Shown one piece after another: positions 1 through 6,766 of a stretch of 15,224 nt of DNA; position 1 is the first letter of the stretch, and each line of letters starts with the position of its first letter. This DNA comes from Bacteroidales bacterium UBA1745 (GTDB lineage: Bacteria; Bacteroidota; Bacteroidia; Bacteroidales; UBA932), in NCBI GenBank assembly GCA_002314885.1, contig DCHT01000053.1, positions 375 through 15,598 of the forward strand, in the 5' to 3' direction. A program made the translations under genes and the position numbers. The notes under the pieces were generated by a model that saw nothing but the letters and a program-made list of their open reading frames with translations, was not told where the DNA came from and did not search any database.

Positions 1-17
1 GTGGCACTACTTCTGCG

Positions 18-55
18 CCAAAAAAAAGAAAGGTCGGCGGTGAGGCCGACCTTTC
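18..55 (-). terminator. Rho-independent terminator after the TMEM43 gene
   Basis: An 11-bp perfect stem (28-38 pairing with 45-55) encloses a 6-base loop. Read on the minus strand it is followed by a run of seven T (plus-strand A at 21-27 and flanking). It lies 23 bases beyond the stop codon of the TMEM43-family gene and probably ends the whole DUF4290-ftsK-lolA-TMEM43 transcript. Nothing else recognisable lies in bases 1-17. Confidence 0.88.
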
Positions 56-77
56 GTATGGAGTCGCGATGAAGCGA

Positions 78-1268
78 TTAGTTCTCTGGGTTGACTGGCT
101 CTGCGGTGGCAGGGACGTCGGCTGGAGCGGCCTTCTTGGACTTCATAGAGAGGAAGACGATGAGGGCGACAGCGACAACTGCGAGAGGAATGCCGATGGC
201 TGGATGGTAGATGATCCAGGCGATGGCGGCGATGATGAATGCCCAAGCGAGGCCTACGAGCCAGCATACGAGGCTGACACCCACATTCGCGATGTTGGCG
301 AGGAATGGGAGGACCTTGAGGAGGGTAACGAGGATATCGAAGATACCCTTGAGGCCGAAGACGATGAGGAGGGCACCGAGGACGCGGAGGATCCATCCGA
401 GGATCTTGTTGTTAGCCTTTGCGGTGGCGATCATCTGGTCAGTGCTCTGGCTGCCGAGCTGGATCCAGGAGTTTGCATTGCCGTTCTTGGCAACGTAGTC
501 GGTGAATGTATCACCTGCAACAACAGCGATCAAGGAAGCCTCGCCGCTGGCAACGGACTTGGTGAGGGTAACGCGAACGTCACCAACCTCAGGAGCGTTA
601 GGGTTAGCACCGTAGTAAACGACATTCTCGTTTACAGTTGCGCCAGGCACGTTGAGGTCGTTGAGAGGGAACTTCTGGTTGCAGCCGAAAGCACCTTTCA
701 TCTTTGAAGGGAGCTGATATGCACCGAACTTCACGTTCTCGGCAACCTGATGCTCGCCGTCGGTAGGAATGACAACCTTAGTGGTGTTGTCCATACGCTC
801 ACCCTGCTGGGTAACGATGTTCTCGAAGTTGGTAGTGCTGACTGGGCTGCTGCACCATTCCTTTGAATATGAATAGGTAGTGGTGGTCTCCTGACCGCCG
901 CCGACCTTGTCCTTGGTAGTGGTCTGAGTGTGCTCAACCCACTGATAGTATTCAACGTCGCGGTCGATTGCGATGGCGTTTACGGACACGCCGAAATAGT
1001 TGTCGGTGAGGACGTCCTCAGTGGAAGCGATGGCGATGGTGTGTACGCACTTGCCTTCGAATGCAGGATCGATCTCGTTGGCGTCAGGCATCTCGATGCA
1101 GACCTTGCCGGTCTCCTTGATAGCCCTGTACTGCCTTGCAGTGCGGCCTTCGTTCCAGAAAATGATGATAGTACCGAGGATGAACATTACGATGCCACCG
1201 ACGATACCCTTGCCTGAGTTCTTGAGCCTCTGGCCGTAAGTTGTGGTTGTGGTTTTGGTGTAAGCCAT
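78..1268 (-). CDS. TMEM43-family integral membrane protein
   Basis: This 396-residue protein has the layout of the TMEM43/LUMA family (DUF1625). One N-terminal membrane segment (about 19-38) is followed by FWNEGRT, then a large extra-membrane domain (about 45-285), then a cluster of three or four hydrophobic segments (about 290-376), and a short Ala/Pro-rich polar tail. The start is the ATG at 1268, followed by a Thr-rich stretch. Asparagines are mostly AAC where I checked, suggesting good expression. It is the last gene before the terminator at 18-55 and lies 36 bases after the LolA-like gene. Human TMEM43 is a nuclear-envelope/ER protein; the role of bacterial members is not established. 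Family assignment is fairly secure from layout and motif; function is unknown. Confidence 0.8.
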   Translation of the reverse strand: MAYTKTTTTTYGQRLKNSGKGIVGGIVMFILGTIIIFWNEGRTARQYRAIKETGKVCIEMPDANEIDPAFEGKCVHTIAIASTEDVLTDNYFGVSVNAIAIDRDVEYYQWVEHTQTTTKDKVGGGQETTTTYSYSKEWCSSPVSTTNFENIVTQQGERMDNTTKVVIPTDGEHQVAENVKFGAYQLPSKMKGAFGCNQKFPLNDLNVPGATVNENVVYYGANPNAPEVGDVRVTLTKSVASGEASLIAVVAGDTFTDYVAKNGNANSWIQLGSQSTDQMIATAKANNKILGWILRVLGALLIVFGLKGIFDILVTLLKVLPFLANIANVGVSLVCWLVGLAWAFIIAAIAWIIYHPAIGIPLAVVAVALIVFLSMKSKKAAPADVPATAEPVNPEN

Positions 1269-1299
1269 ACAATTAAGGATTAGGATTGTTAGTTTATGT

Positions 1300-1307
1300 C
1301 AATATTA
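1300..1307 (-). promoter_or_regulatory. Possible weak -7 element for the TMEM43 gene
   Basis: The minus strand reads TAATATTG, seven of eight positions of the Bacteroidota -7 element TAnnTTTG, with 31 bases between it and the TMEM43 ATG. No convincing -33 TTTG lies upstream. A tandem AGGATT repeat (plus strand 1276-1287) sits in the putative leader. TMEM43 may simply be read from the upstream operon. Confidence 0.25.
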
Positions 1308-1925
1308 TCTTAAATCCGTGATGATATAACCCTTGTCGAGGGACTTGAGGTCCAACTTGAAATCGGACTGAGGCCCCTTCGGCAGGATTTTGAACGAAGG
1401 TATGAAAAAATCCGTAGAAGAACCATCTTCCTGGGAAAGAGTTGCGCCATATAGGATATTTCCTACCCCTGAAAGGTAAAGAGTGATGCGGGCGACGCCA
1501 AGGTCGCGCTTAGGTTCGAGTATGACCTTGACCGCCTGATGGCCCGCATAGCTGACCTTAGTCTGAGACTTGCACTTGAAGGACTTGTCGATGGAGCTGA
1601 CGAGTATGGACGGGTTCACATAGTTGCCCTGGTCCTCCTCGAGGGACTCCACGATGACCTCCTTGGCCACACGGTCAATGGTTGTGGCGGACTTGCCGTC
1701 GCAATATATCTCCATTCCGTTGCCGTTCAGATAGAAGGAATCCCCCTCCACGAGGGCAGTGCCCTTGCCCGTCACCTTGGTCTGGAAACCGCTGGTGAAG
1801 GAATAGGTGAAACTTACCCTGGCATCCGTCACATTGGAGACGAAGGCCCTGAACGCATCAGTGTCCTGGGCAGAAGCCAGGGCACACAGGCAGAATGCGA
1901 ATATGGACAGCAGATACTTTTTCAT
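1305..1925 (-). CDS. LolA-like outer-membrane lipoprotein carrier protein
   Basis: This 206-residue secreted protein has a clear signal peptide (MKKYLLSIFAFCLCALASAQ, cleavage likely at ASA-Q). The mature part is rich in alternating beta strands, as in the half-barrel LolA/LolB fold that shuttles lipoproteins through the periplasm. I chose the ATG at 1925, which overlaps the ftsK stop by one base (TGATG) and starts directly at the signal peptide; a GTG one codon upstream (1928) is possible. A LolA-like gene directly after ftsK is, from memory, common in Bacteroidota, and the overlap implies translational coupling. Sequence identity to proteobacterial LolA is expected to be low, so the carrier role comes from family and position and is not proven here. 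Confidence 0.82.
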   Translation of the reverse strand: MKKYLLSIFAFCLCALASAQDTDAFRAFVSNVTDARVSFTYSFTSGFQTKVTGKGTALVEGDSFYLNGNGMEIYCDGKSATTIDRVAKEVIVESLEEDQGNYVNPSILVSSIDKSFKCKSQTKVSYAGHQAVKVILEPKRDLGVARITLYLSGVGNILYGATLSQEDGSSTDFFIPSFKILPKGPQSDFKLDLKSLDKGYIITDLR

Positions 1926-4348
1926 CACTGGTTCTTGAGGAAAGCGTCGAGTATAGGCTGGAGTTCGGCGAAATCCTTTACAAGTACCTCTCGAGGCTTG
2001 GAGCCCACCTGTGCAGAAACTATGCCTGCGGCCTCCAGCTGGTCCATAACCTTGCCGGCACGGGAATAACCCATACCCAGACGGCGCTGCAGGTCGGAAG
2101 TAGAGCCCTTCTGGTTGAGGACAACCATCCTAGCTGCCTCCTCGAAGTTCTCGTCGAGCTTGTGCATATCTATGCTGCCACCGCCGCCTTCGCCGCTGTC
2201 GCCGCCCTCGGAAGGAGGCTCAGGCAGATAGTACGGAGTGCTGAAATGAGCCTTGTAGCCGTCCTGGTTGCCGATGAACTTGGTAATCTGGTTGATCTCC
2301 TCGGTGCTGACGTATGCGCACTGAACGCGGTCCATCTTGACGCCCTGGTAGTAGAGCATATCGCCCTTACCGATGAGCTTCTCAGCTCCCGGAGAGTCGA
2401 GGATGGTGCCGGAATCGACACGGGTGGAAACCTTGAATGCGATCCTCGTAGGGAAGTTCGCCTTGATGAGACCGGTGATGACGTCCACGGAAGGACGCTG
2501 GGTCGCGATGATCACGTTGATGCCGGCTGCACGTCCCTTCTGGGCGAGTCGGATGACGGAATTCGCGATGCTGCGGGACATATTCCTGGCCTCCTGGCCA
2601 CCGCCGGAAGTCATAATGAGGTCGGCATACTCGTCGATCACAACTACGATATAAGGCAGGAACTTGTGGCCGTCGGAAGGCAGGAGATGACGCTCGCTGT
2701 ACTTCTTGTTGTAGTCCTTGAGCTGGTTGACGCCAGCCTTGCTCAGGAGCAGGTAACGCTGATCCATCTCCTCGCACATAGAGCGGAGAACCGCCTCTGC
2801 ACGCCTGTGGTCCTTGATGATGGCGTTGTTGCGCTCATCCTCCTCGCTGGTGCTGCCCGGAAGGACTGCCAGATAGTGGTGGAGAAGCTTGCCGTATGCG
2901 GAGAACTCGACCATCTTAGGGTCGATGAAGACCATCTTCAGCTCGGAAGGATGCTTGGAGTACAGGAGGGATGCGACGATCACGTTGAGACCCACTGACT
3001 TACCCTGCTTGGTGGCACCTGCCACGAGCAAGTGAGGAGCATCCGCAAGGTCGAACACCTTGACCTTCTGGGTGATGGTATATCCGATGGCGACAGGAAG
3101 TTCCGCCTTGGAATTGCGGAAGGCCTCGTCGTCGAACATAGACTTGAGAGGCACGATCGACGGAGTCTCGTTAGGCACCTCGATGCCGACTGAATCGGTG
3201 AGGTTCACCACGCGGACGCCGGATGCGCAGAGGGCCATCGCGATGTCGTTCTCGACATTCTTGACGGACGCACTCTTCATACCAGGGGCGAGGAAGACCT
3301 TGTAGAGGGTCACGGTAGGACCGACCACGGCCTCAACCTTGGCCACCTGGATCTTGTAGCTGAGAAGGGTGTTGCGGATACGCGCATTGTTCTTCTCTAT
3401 CTCAGCCGGATCCACCTTGTGGACACCGGAAGAATAATCCTTGAGCAGGTCGATGGAAGGAGCCTCGAAATTAGGCAGCTCAGCCCTGCAGTCGAAAGGC
3501 TCAAGATCCACCTTGACATCAGTGTTGAAGCCCTCGTCCACGATGGTGAGAGTCTCATCAGGCTCCGTCTCCTCTGTGCCGGCCACCTCAGCATCTTCCG
3601 CATCAACGGTCTCCACAGGCTCCACGGTCTCGGGCTCGATCGGATCGATATCCTGGAACTCTTCCTCGATAATCTCGTCAGGCTGAGGCTCAGCGTCCTC
3701 TGTATCTGCGATGGCTGGATCTTCGGTCTCAGGCTCCACCTCCGGCTTCTCCCTCTTCTCGAAGGAATATGAGAACCAGTTCCTGAACTTAGGGCTCACA
3801 AGCACAAGCCAGAGTATGAGGAAGAAGGCAATGAAGCAGAAGGTCATCACCTTGCCGGCCAGGCCCACGGAGAACGCGTTGATGGCATAGCCCATACGGC
3901 CGCCCAGTCCGCCTCCGAACATAGTGTCAGAGCCGAAGAGGGAACTTGCATAGGAAAGCGTCACAGATGCGAGAATGGCACCGGAAACGGTCACGATCAA
4001 GGTGTGGACAAAGCCCTGCGGCTTCTTCCTGGTAATCAGATGGTAGGAAACGACGCCCAGGATGAAGATAAGGGCGAAGCTGCCCAGTCCCAGGCAATCC
4101 TGCACGAGGAAGCGTCCCAGGCTGTGGCCTGACTTGCTTGCGACGTTATGGATAGTGCTGGTGACCGCAGCGTCAGCCTTCCAGTGGATCATATAGGATA
4201 TGCTGGAAATGAGGGCCCAGAAGGCGATGATGCCGACGAGTATGCCGGCGACCTTGACGATCACCCTGCGCTTCTCCTCGGACAATCTAGGTATCCTGGC
4301 TTCCTTGGCGGCTTTCTTCTTGGCTTGTTTTGAAGGAGTCCTGGCCAT
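1925..4348 (-). CDS. ftsK: DNA translocase FtsK
   Basis: This 807-residue septal motor pumps chromosome ends apart at division and activates XerCD recombination at dif. Four N-terminal membrane segments lie at about 28-51, 85-105, 113-134 and 162-185. A very acidic Glu/Asp/Pro linker (about 195-270) leads to the alpha domain and the RecA-like beta motor. Walker A is GATKQGKS (424-431) and Walker B is IVVVIDEYAD (567-576, D572 and E573). A Gly/Ser linker (about 714-725) precedes a winged-helix gamma domain (about 730-800) of the kind that reads KOPS DNA motifs. Start ATG at 4348; it overlaps the upstream DUF4290 stop by one base (TAATG). Length is normal for Bacteroidota. Lys in the fourth P-loop position (usually Gly in relatives I remember) still fits GxxxxGK[ST]. 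Confidence 0.96.
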   Translation of the reverse strand: MARTPSKQAKKKAAKEARIPRLSEEKRRVIVKVAGILVGIIAFWALISSISYMIHWKADAAVTSTIHNVASKSGHSLGRFLVQDCLGLGSFALIFILGVVSYHLITRKKPQGFVHTLIVTVSGAILASVTLSYASSLFGSDTMFGGGLGGRMGYAINAFSVGLAGKVMTFCFIAFFLILWLVLVSPKFRNWFSYSFEKREKPEVEPETEDPAIADTEDAEPQPDEIIEEEFQDIDPIEPETVEPVETVDAEDAEVAGTEETEPDETLTIVDEGFNTDVKVDLEPFDCRAELPNFEAPSIDLLKDYSSGVHKVDPAEIEKNNARIRNTLLSYKIQVAKVEAVVGPTVTLYKVFLAPGMKSASVKNVENDIAMALCASGVRVVNLTDSVGIEVPNETPSIVPLKSMFDDEAFRNSKAELPVAIGYTITQKVKVFDLADAPHLLVAGATKQGKSVGLNVIVASLLYSKHPSELKMVFIDPKMVEFSAYGKLLHHYLAVLPGSTSEEDERNNAIIKDHRRAEAVLRSMCEEMDQRYLLLSKAGVNQLKDYNKKYSERHLLPSDGHKFLPYIVVVIDEYADLIMTSGGGQEARNMSRSIANSVIRLAQKGRAAGINVIIATQRPSVDVITGLIKANFPTRIAFKVSTRVDSGTILDSPGAEKLIGKGDMLYYQGVKMDRVQCAYVSTEEINQITKFIGNQDGYKAHFSTPYYLPEPPSEGGDSGEGGGGSIDMHKLDENFEEAARMVVLNQKGSTSDLQRRLGMGYSRAGKVMDQLEAAGIVSAQVGSKPREVLVKDFAELQPILDAFLKNQ

Positions 4349-4995
4349 TACTGCTGTTTTTTATGGTTCTTCTTGTTGCGACGGTTGCGGTTCTTGCCGC
4401 CCTGAGAATTGTTCTGACGGTTGACGTCGAGAGCCTGCACCTTGCCCAGTTCCATTCCCTCCGGTACGACGATGCGTCCGTCGGAAAGCTTCTGGATGTC
4501 GGCGAAGATAGTCTCGTCAGACACGGTATCCTTGTTCCAGGTCAGATACTGCATACGCATAAAGGAGGCAAGGTTGCGGAGCACATAGTCCTTGGTCTCC
4601 CCTTCTTCCATATCGGCGACGTAGTTGATCACGGTCTCGATATTGCGGCCGTAATGGCTCGCCTTCATCTGCTTCTTCTCGATAGGAATGCGCTCAGGAG
4701 CTGCATCGAGGGTCTCCTTTTCCGGCATAGGATAAGGAGAATCCACGTCGAGTTCGAAATCGGCGATGATATAGAGATGGTCCCAGAGCTTGTGCTCATA
4801 GTCATCCTGGAGATGCACCTGAGGATTCAGCAGTTCCATCACCTTCACGACGGCTTTGGCCTGCTCATTCCTCTTCTCCCTGTCCTCGATGGTCTTGAGG
4901 TAATCGACCATCTTCTGCACGTTGCGGCCGTACTCAGGGAGTTTGAGTGCCCTGCGTCCGGTGTTGTACTCGAATCTTGGTTTATTTTCGTCCAT
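4348..4995 (-). CDS. DUF4290 family protein
   Basis: This 215-residue soluble protein matches the Bacteroidota-restricted DUF4290 family. It has an N-terminal NTGRRALKLPEYGRNVQ segment, a similar HYGRNIETVINYVADME segment near the middle, predominantly helical content, and a strongly basic Asn/Lys/Arg/Gln tail (last ~20 residues) that could bind nucleic acid. I chose the ATG at 4995; a TTG eight codons upstream (5019) is open but less likely, because the predicted transcript starts only a few bases upstream of it. It is first in the operon and its stop overlaps the ftsK start. Function is unknown; the recurring neighbourhood with ftsK hints at a division or chromosome role, which is inference. 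Confidence 0.85.
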   Translation of the reverse strand: MDENKPRFEYNTGRRALKLPEYGRNVQKMVDYLKTIEDREKRNEQAKAVVKVMELLNPQVHLQDDYEHKLWDHLYIIADFELDVDSPYPMPEKETLDAAPERIPIEKKQMKASHYGRNIETVINYVADMEEGETKDYVLRNLASFMRMQYLTWNKDTVSDETIFADIQKLSDGRIVVPEGMELGKVQALDVNRQNNSQGGKNRNRRNKKNHKKQQ

Positions 4996-5020
4996 TTGAC
5001 ATCTGTTATAGTTAATCAAG

Positions 5021-5051
5021 CAAATTTACAAAGTTTTGAGAAACTACCCAA
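5021..5051 (-). promoter_or_regulatory. Promoter of the DUF4290-ftsK-lolA operon
   Basis: On the minus strand TTG (5051-5049) is followed after exactly 20 bases by TAAATTTG (5028-5021), a full match to the Bacteroidota -7 consensus TAnnTTTG. The box ends 25 bases before the ATG at 4995, giving a leader of about 20 bases. This also supports choosing that ATG over the upstream TTG. Confidence 0.65.
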
Positions 5052-5110
5052 TAATGAGAGATTTTTCAAAAGATTTCTTTCAAAATTAGAGAATATATGA
5101 AAATAACCAT

Positions 5111-5118
5111 TATATTTG
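5111..5118 (+). promoter_or_regulatory. -7 element of the rubrerythrin promoter
   Basis: TATATTTG matches TAnnTTTG in full, 61 bases before the rubrerythrin ATG. A good -33 TTTG is not visible at the usual distance (TTAG at 5086-5089 is the nearest candidate), which fits a promoter whose activity depends on relief of repression. The expected transcript start, about 5123-5125, abuts the palindrome at 5127. Confidence 0.5.
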
Positions 5119-5126
5119 CCTTTGAA

Positions 5127-5149
5127 TTAGAATAATTCTAAATTAGAAT
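5127..5149 (+). promoter_or_regulatory. PerR-like operator, palindrome with a third half-site
   Basis: TTAGAATAATTCTAA (5127-5141) is a perfect 7-1-7 inverted repeat. It matches 12 of the 14 defined positions of the Bacillus PerR box TTATAATnATTATAA, differing only by a symmetric T-to-G and A-to-C pair. A third copy of TTAGAAT follows at 5143-5149 in the same 8-base phase. It lies just downstream of the predicted transcript start, a repressor position. PerR/Fur-type control of reverse rubrerythrins is established in Clostridium; its use here is inferred. Confidence 0.6.
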
Positions 5150-5179
5150 ATTTAAAAACAACATTAAAACAATAAAGAA

Positions 5180-5728
5180 ATGAAGAAGAAATTCAGATGC
5201 CTCGTATGTGGCTATGTTCACGAAGGCGACAGCGCTCCAGAGCGTTGCCCAGTATGTAAAGTTCCTGCCAGCAAGTTCGTTGAGATCGTTGACGACGCAC
5301 TCAACTTCGCCTGCGAGCACAACATCGGCGACGGTGTAGTTGAGGACGAAGAAGTAATGCAGGGCCTCCGCGAGAACTTCGCAGGAGAGTGCACCGAGGT
5401 AGGTATGTACCTCGCAATGTCACGCCAGGCTGACCGTGAGGGTTATCCAGAGGTCGCTGAGGCTTTCAAGAGATATGCTCTCGAAGAGGCTGAGCACGCT
5501 GCAAAGTTCTGCGAGCTCCTCGGCGAGAACGTTTGGGACACCAAGACAAACCTCAAGAAGAGAATGGAGGCTGAGTGCGGTGCAACTGAGGGCAAACTTA
5601 TGCTCGCAAAGCGCGCAAAGCAGCTCAACTACGACGCCATCCACGACACCGTTCACGAAATGGCAAAGGATGAGGCTCGTCACGGAAAGGGCTTCCAGGG
5701 TCTCTACAACAGGTATTTCAAGGACTAA
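5180..5728 (+). CDS. Reverse rubrerythrin (NADH peroxidase type)
   Basis: This 182-residue cytoplasmic non-haem iron protein reduces hydrogen peroxide (and oxygen in some relatives) to water, using electrons passed through rubredoxin-type partners. The rubredoxin domain is N-terminal, with the Fe(SCys)4 ligands C7-x-x-C10 and C23-x-x-C26. The ferritin-like four-helix di-iron domain follows, with E70, E103-x-x-H106, a central Glu near 137 and E165-x-x-H168. This order is the reverse of classical rubrerythrin and the length is typical. Start ATG at 5180 has no alternative. All seven Asn codons are AAC, a sign of high expression. It stands alone, divergent from the DUF4290-ftsK operon, with a PerR-like box in its leader and a strong terminator after it. 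Confidence in the class is high. Confidence 0.95.
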   Translation: MKKKFRCLVCGYVHEGDSAPERCPVCKVPASKFVEIVDDALNFACEHNIGDGVVEDEEVMQGLRENFAGECTEVGMYLAMSRQADREGYPEVAEAFKRYALEEAEHAAKFCELLGENVWDTKTNLKKRMEAECGATEGKLMLAKRAKQLNYDAIHDTVHEMAKDEARHGKGFQGLYNRYFKD

Positions 5729-5750
5729 TTCCTGAATAAGCGACAAATGA

Positions 5751-5786
5751 AAATCCCCGGCACGGTGTGTCGGGGATTTCTTTTTT
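5751..5786 (+). terminator. Rho-independent terminator, probably bidirectional
   Basis: A 13-bp stem (5751-5763 with 5767-5779, one G-T pair) closes on a 3-base loop and is followed by six T (5781-5786). It lies 22 bases after the rubrerythrin stop. The A/T-flanked stem also directly follows the stop of the converging minus-strand gene (5787), so it probably ends both transcripts; the minus-strand T run is weaker. Confidence 0.9.
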
Positions 5787-6350
5787 CTAGAATGCGACTC
5801 CTATTCGGAAGCCCATCGATATTGCCAGGTTCTGGTATCCGTTGTAGAAGAGGAAGCCGTGAAAATAGTCATTGGCATTGCCCGTACCCCAGGCGTAGCC
5901 ACAGCCGGCGAAAGCGTCGAAAGTGAACCATCTGAGTACCAGCTGATAGCCGAGTTTCACCATTGCACCGAACTCCGAAGTGTGGCGGTAATAGTCCTCG
6001 TCCGCCTGCATATAATCGAAGTTGGTGTACATAAACTCGGGCTTGAGATACATACCCGCCAGCCAGGTATAATCGGTCTTTGGCTGCGGCCAGAAGGTAT
6101 ATTTCGCGGCAATCTTGCCCATATAGCCCTTGTTGTCCTGGGTATGGTTGAGCCAGTCCCAGCCCCAGCCGATGCGGCCTGCGGTGACCTCCGCGCTGAT
6201 ATGCGGAGTGAAGGCACGCTCGTAGGTGACTTTGGTCGCTCCCGAGCCCAGCGACAGCAGGGTCAGCTTGATGGAATTCTTGCTGATCTCCGCCGCGAAA
6301 GACAAGGCGGGCAGGAGCATTACGCTCAATATGAGAAGCAGTTTCCTCAT
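5787..6350 (-). CDS. Small outer-membrane beta-barrel protein (DUF3575-like)
   Basis: This 187-residue exported protein has a signal peptide (MRKLLLILSVMLLPALSFA, then AEISK). The mature part has alternating aromatic strands such as SAEVTAGRIGWGWDW and GMYLKPEFMYTNF, and it ends in a Phe, as expected of barrels inserted by BAM. Layout resembles the DUF3575 family of small Bacteroidota barrels, but I am not certain of that profile. Its ATG at 6350 lies three bases beyond the S4-protein stop, and it is the last gene before the shared terminator. No substrate or partner can be named. Alternatives are a general OmpW- or OmpA-barrel-like porin or a structural membrane protein. Confidence 0.7.
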   Translation of the reverse strand: MRKLLLILSVMLLPALSFAAEISKNSIKLTLLSLGSGATKVTYERAFTPHISAEVTAGRIGWGWDWLNHTQDNKGYMGKIAAKYTFWPQPKTDYTWLAGMYLKPEFMYTNFDYMQADEDYYRHTSEFGAMVKLGYQLVLRWFTFDAFAGCGYAWGTGNANDYFHGFLFYNGYQNLAISMGFRIGVAF

Positions 6351-6353
6351 AGC

Positions 6354-6758
6354 CTATTCATCCATATCGTCAGGGACACCGTAGTCGAGTTCGTTCCAGA
6401 GCGAATCCATCTGACGGCGGTCCTTCTTGGTCGGACGTCCGGCACCGCGGTCCCTCTTCAGGAAGAAAGTCTCCACAGGGGCACGCAGCTTGAGAAGTTC
6501 CTCCTCGGGAGTCAGGTTCTGAGCGTATGGAGGCACATTGGCCGCACCCTGACGCTTGTCCACCAGGTCCAGCACCTTGTAGGTGTAGCACACGGCTCCC
6601 TTGCGGGCCGTGATCACATCGCCCACCTGCACAGGCCTGGAAGGCTTCACGTCCCCGCCGTTGACCTTCACCTTGCCGCCCTTGCAGGCGTCGGTGGCAT
6701 CGGTTCGGCTCTTATAGACGCGAATGCACCAGAGATATTTGTCTATGCGGACCTCCAT
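6354..6758 (-). CDS. S4-domain RNA-binding protein, Hsp15/HslR-like
   Basis: This 134-residue basic protein opens with an S4 domain (about 1-60: MEVRIDKYLWCIRVYKSRTD, then KVKVNGGDVKPSRPVQVGD). A charged C-terminal extension with GRPTKKDRR (about 107-115) is typical of the HslR/Hsp15 group. In E. coli, Hsp15 binds stalled 50S subunits that still carry peptidyl-tRNA and helps rescue them; a similar ribosome-related role is likely but not shown. Start ATG at 6758 gives the family's normal N-terminus. It lies eight bases after the mannose-6-phosphate isomerase stop, with no functional link to it that I can see. Confidence 0.87.
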   Translation of the reverse strand: MEVRIDKYLWCIRVYKSRTDATDACKGGKVKVNGGDVKPSRPVQVGDVITARKGAVCYTYKVLDLVDKRQGAANVPPYAQNLTPEEELLKLRAPVETFFLKRDRGAGRPTKKDRRQMDSLWNELDYGVPDDMDE

Positions 6759-6766
6759 ATCGGGGA

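Noticed and set aside
7..396. A 129-codon minus-strand frame crossing the terminator at the left edge
   Set aside because: It overlaps the TMEM43 gene in another frame, is low-complexity Arg/Pro/His-rich and would read through the terminator hairpin.
1895..2998. A 367-codon open frame on the plus strand opposite ftsK
   Set aside because: It lies wholly antisense to a conserved FtsK with intact motifs, has no recognisable domain, and is explained by the GC-rich codon pattern of the true gene.
4996..5019. TTG start eight codons upstream for the DUF4290 protein
   Set aside because: The promoter at 5021-5051 would place the transcript start at or just above this codon, and conserved family sequence begins after the ATG at 4995.
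5751..5779. The strong hairpin after rubrerythrin as a recombination or attachment site
   Set aside because: It is followed by a T run directly after a stop codon and between convergent genes, which a terminator fully explains; no integrase or repeat partner is present.
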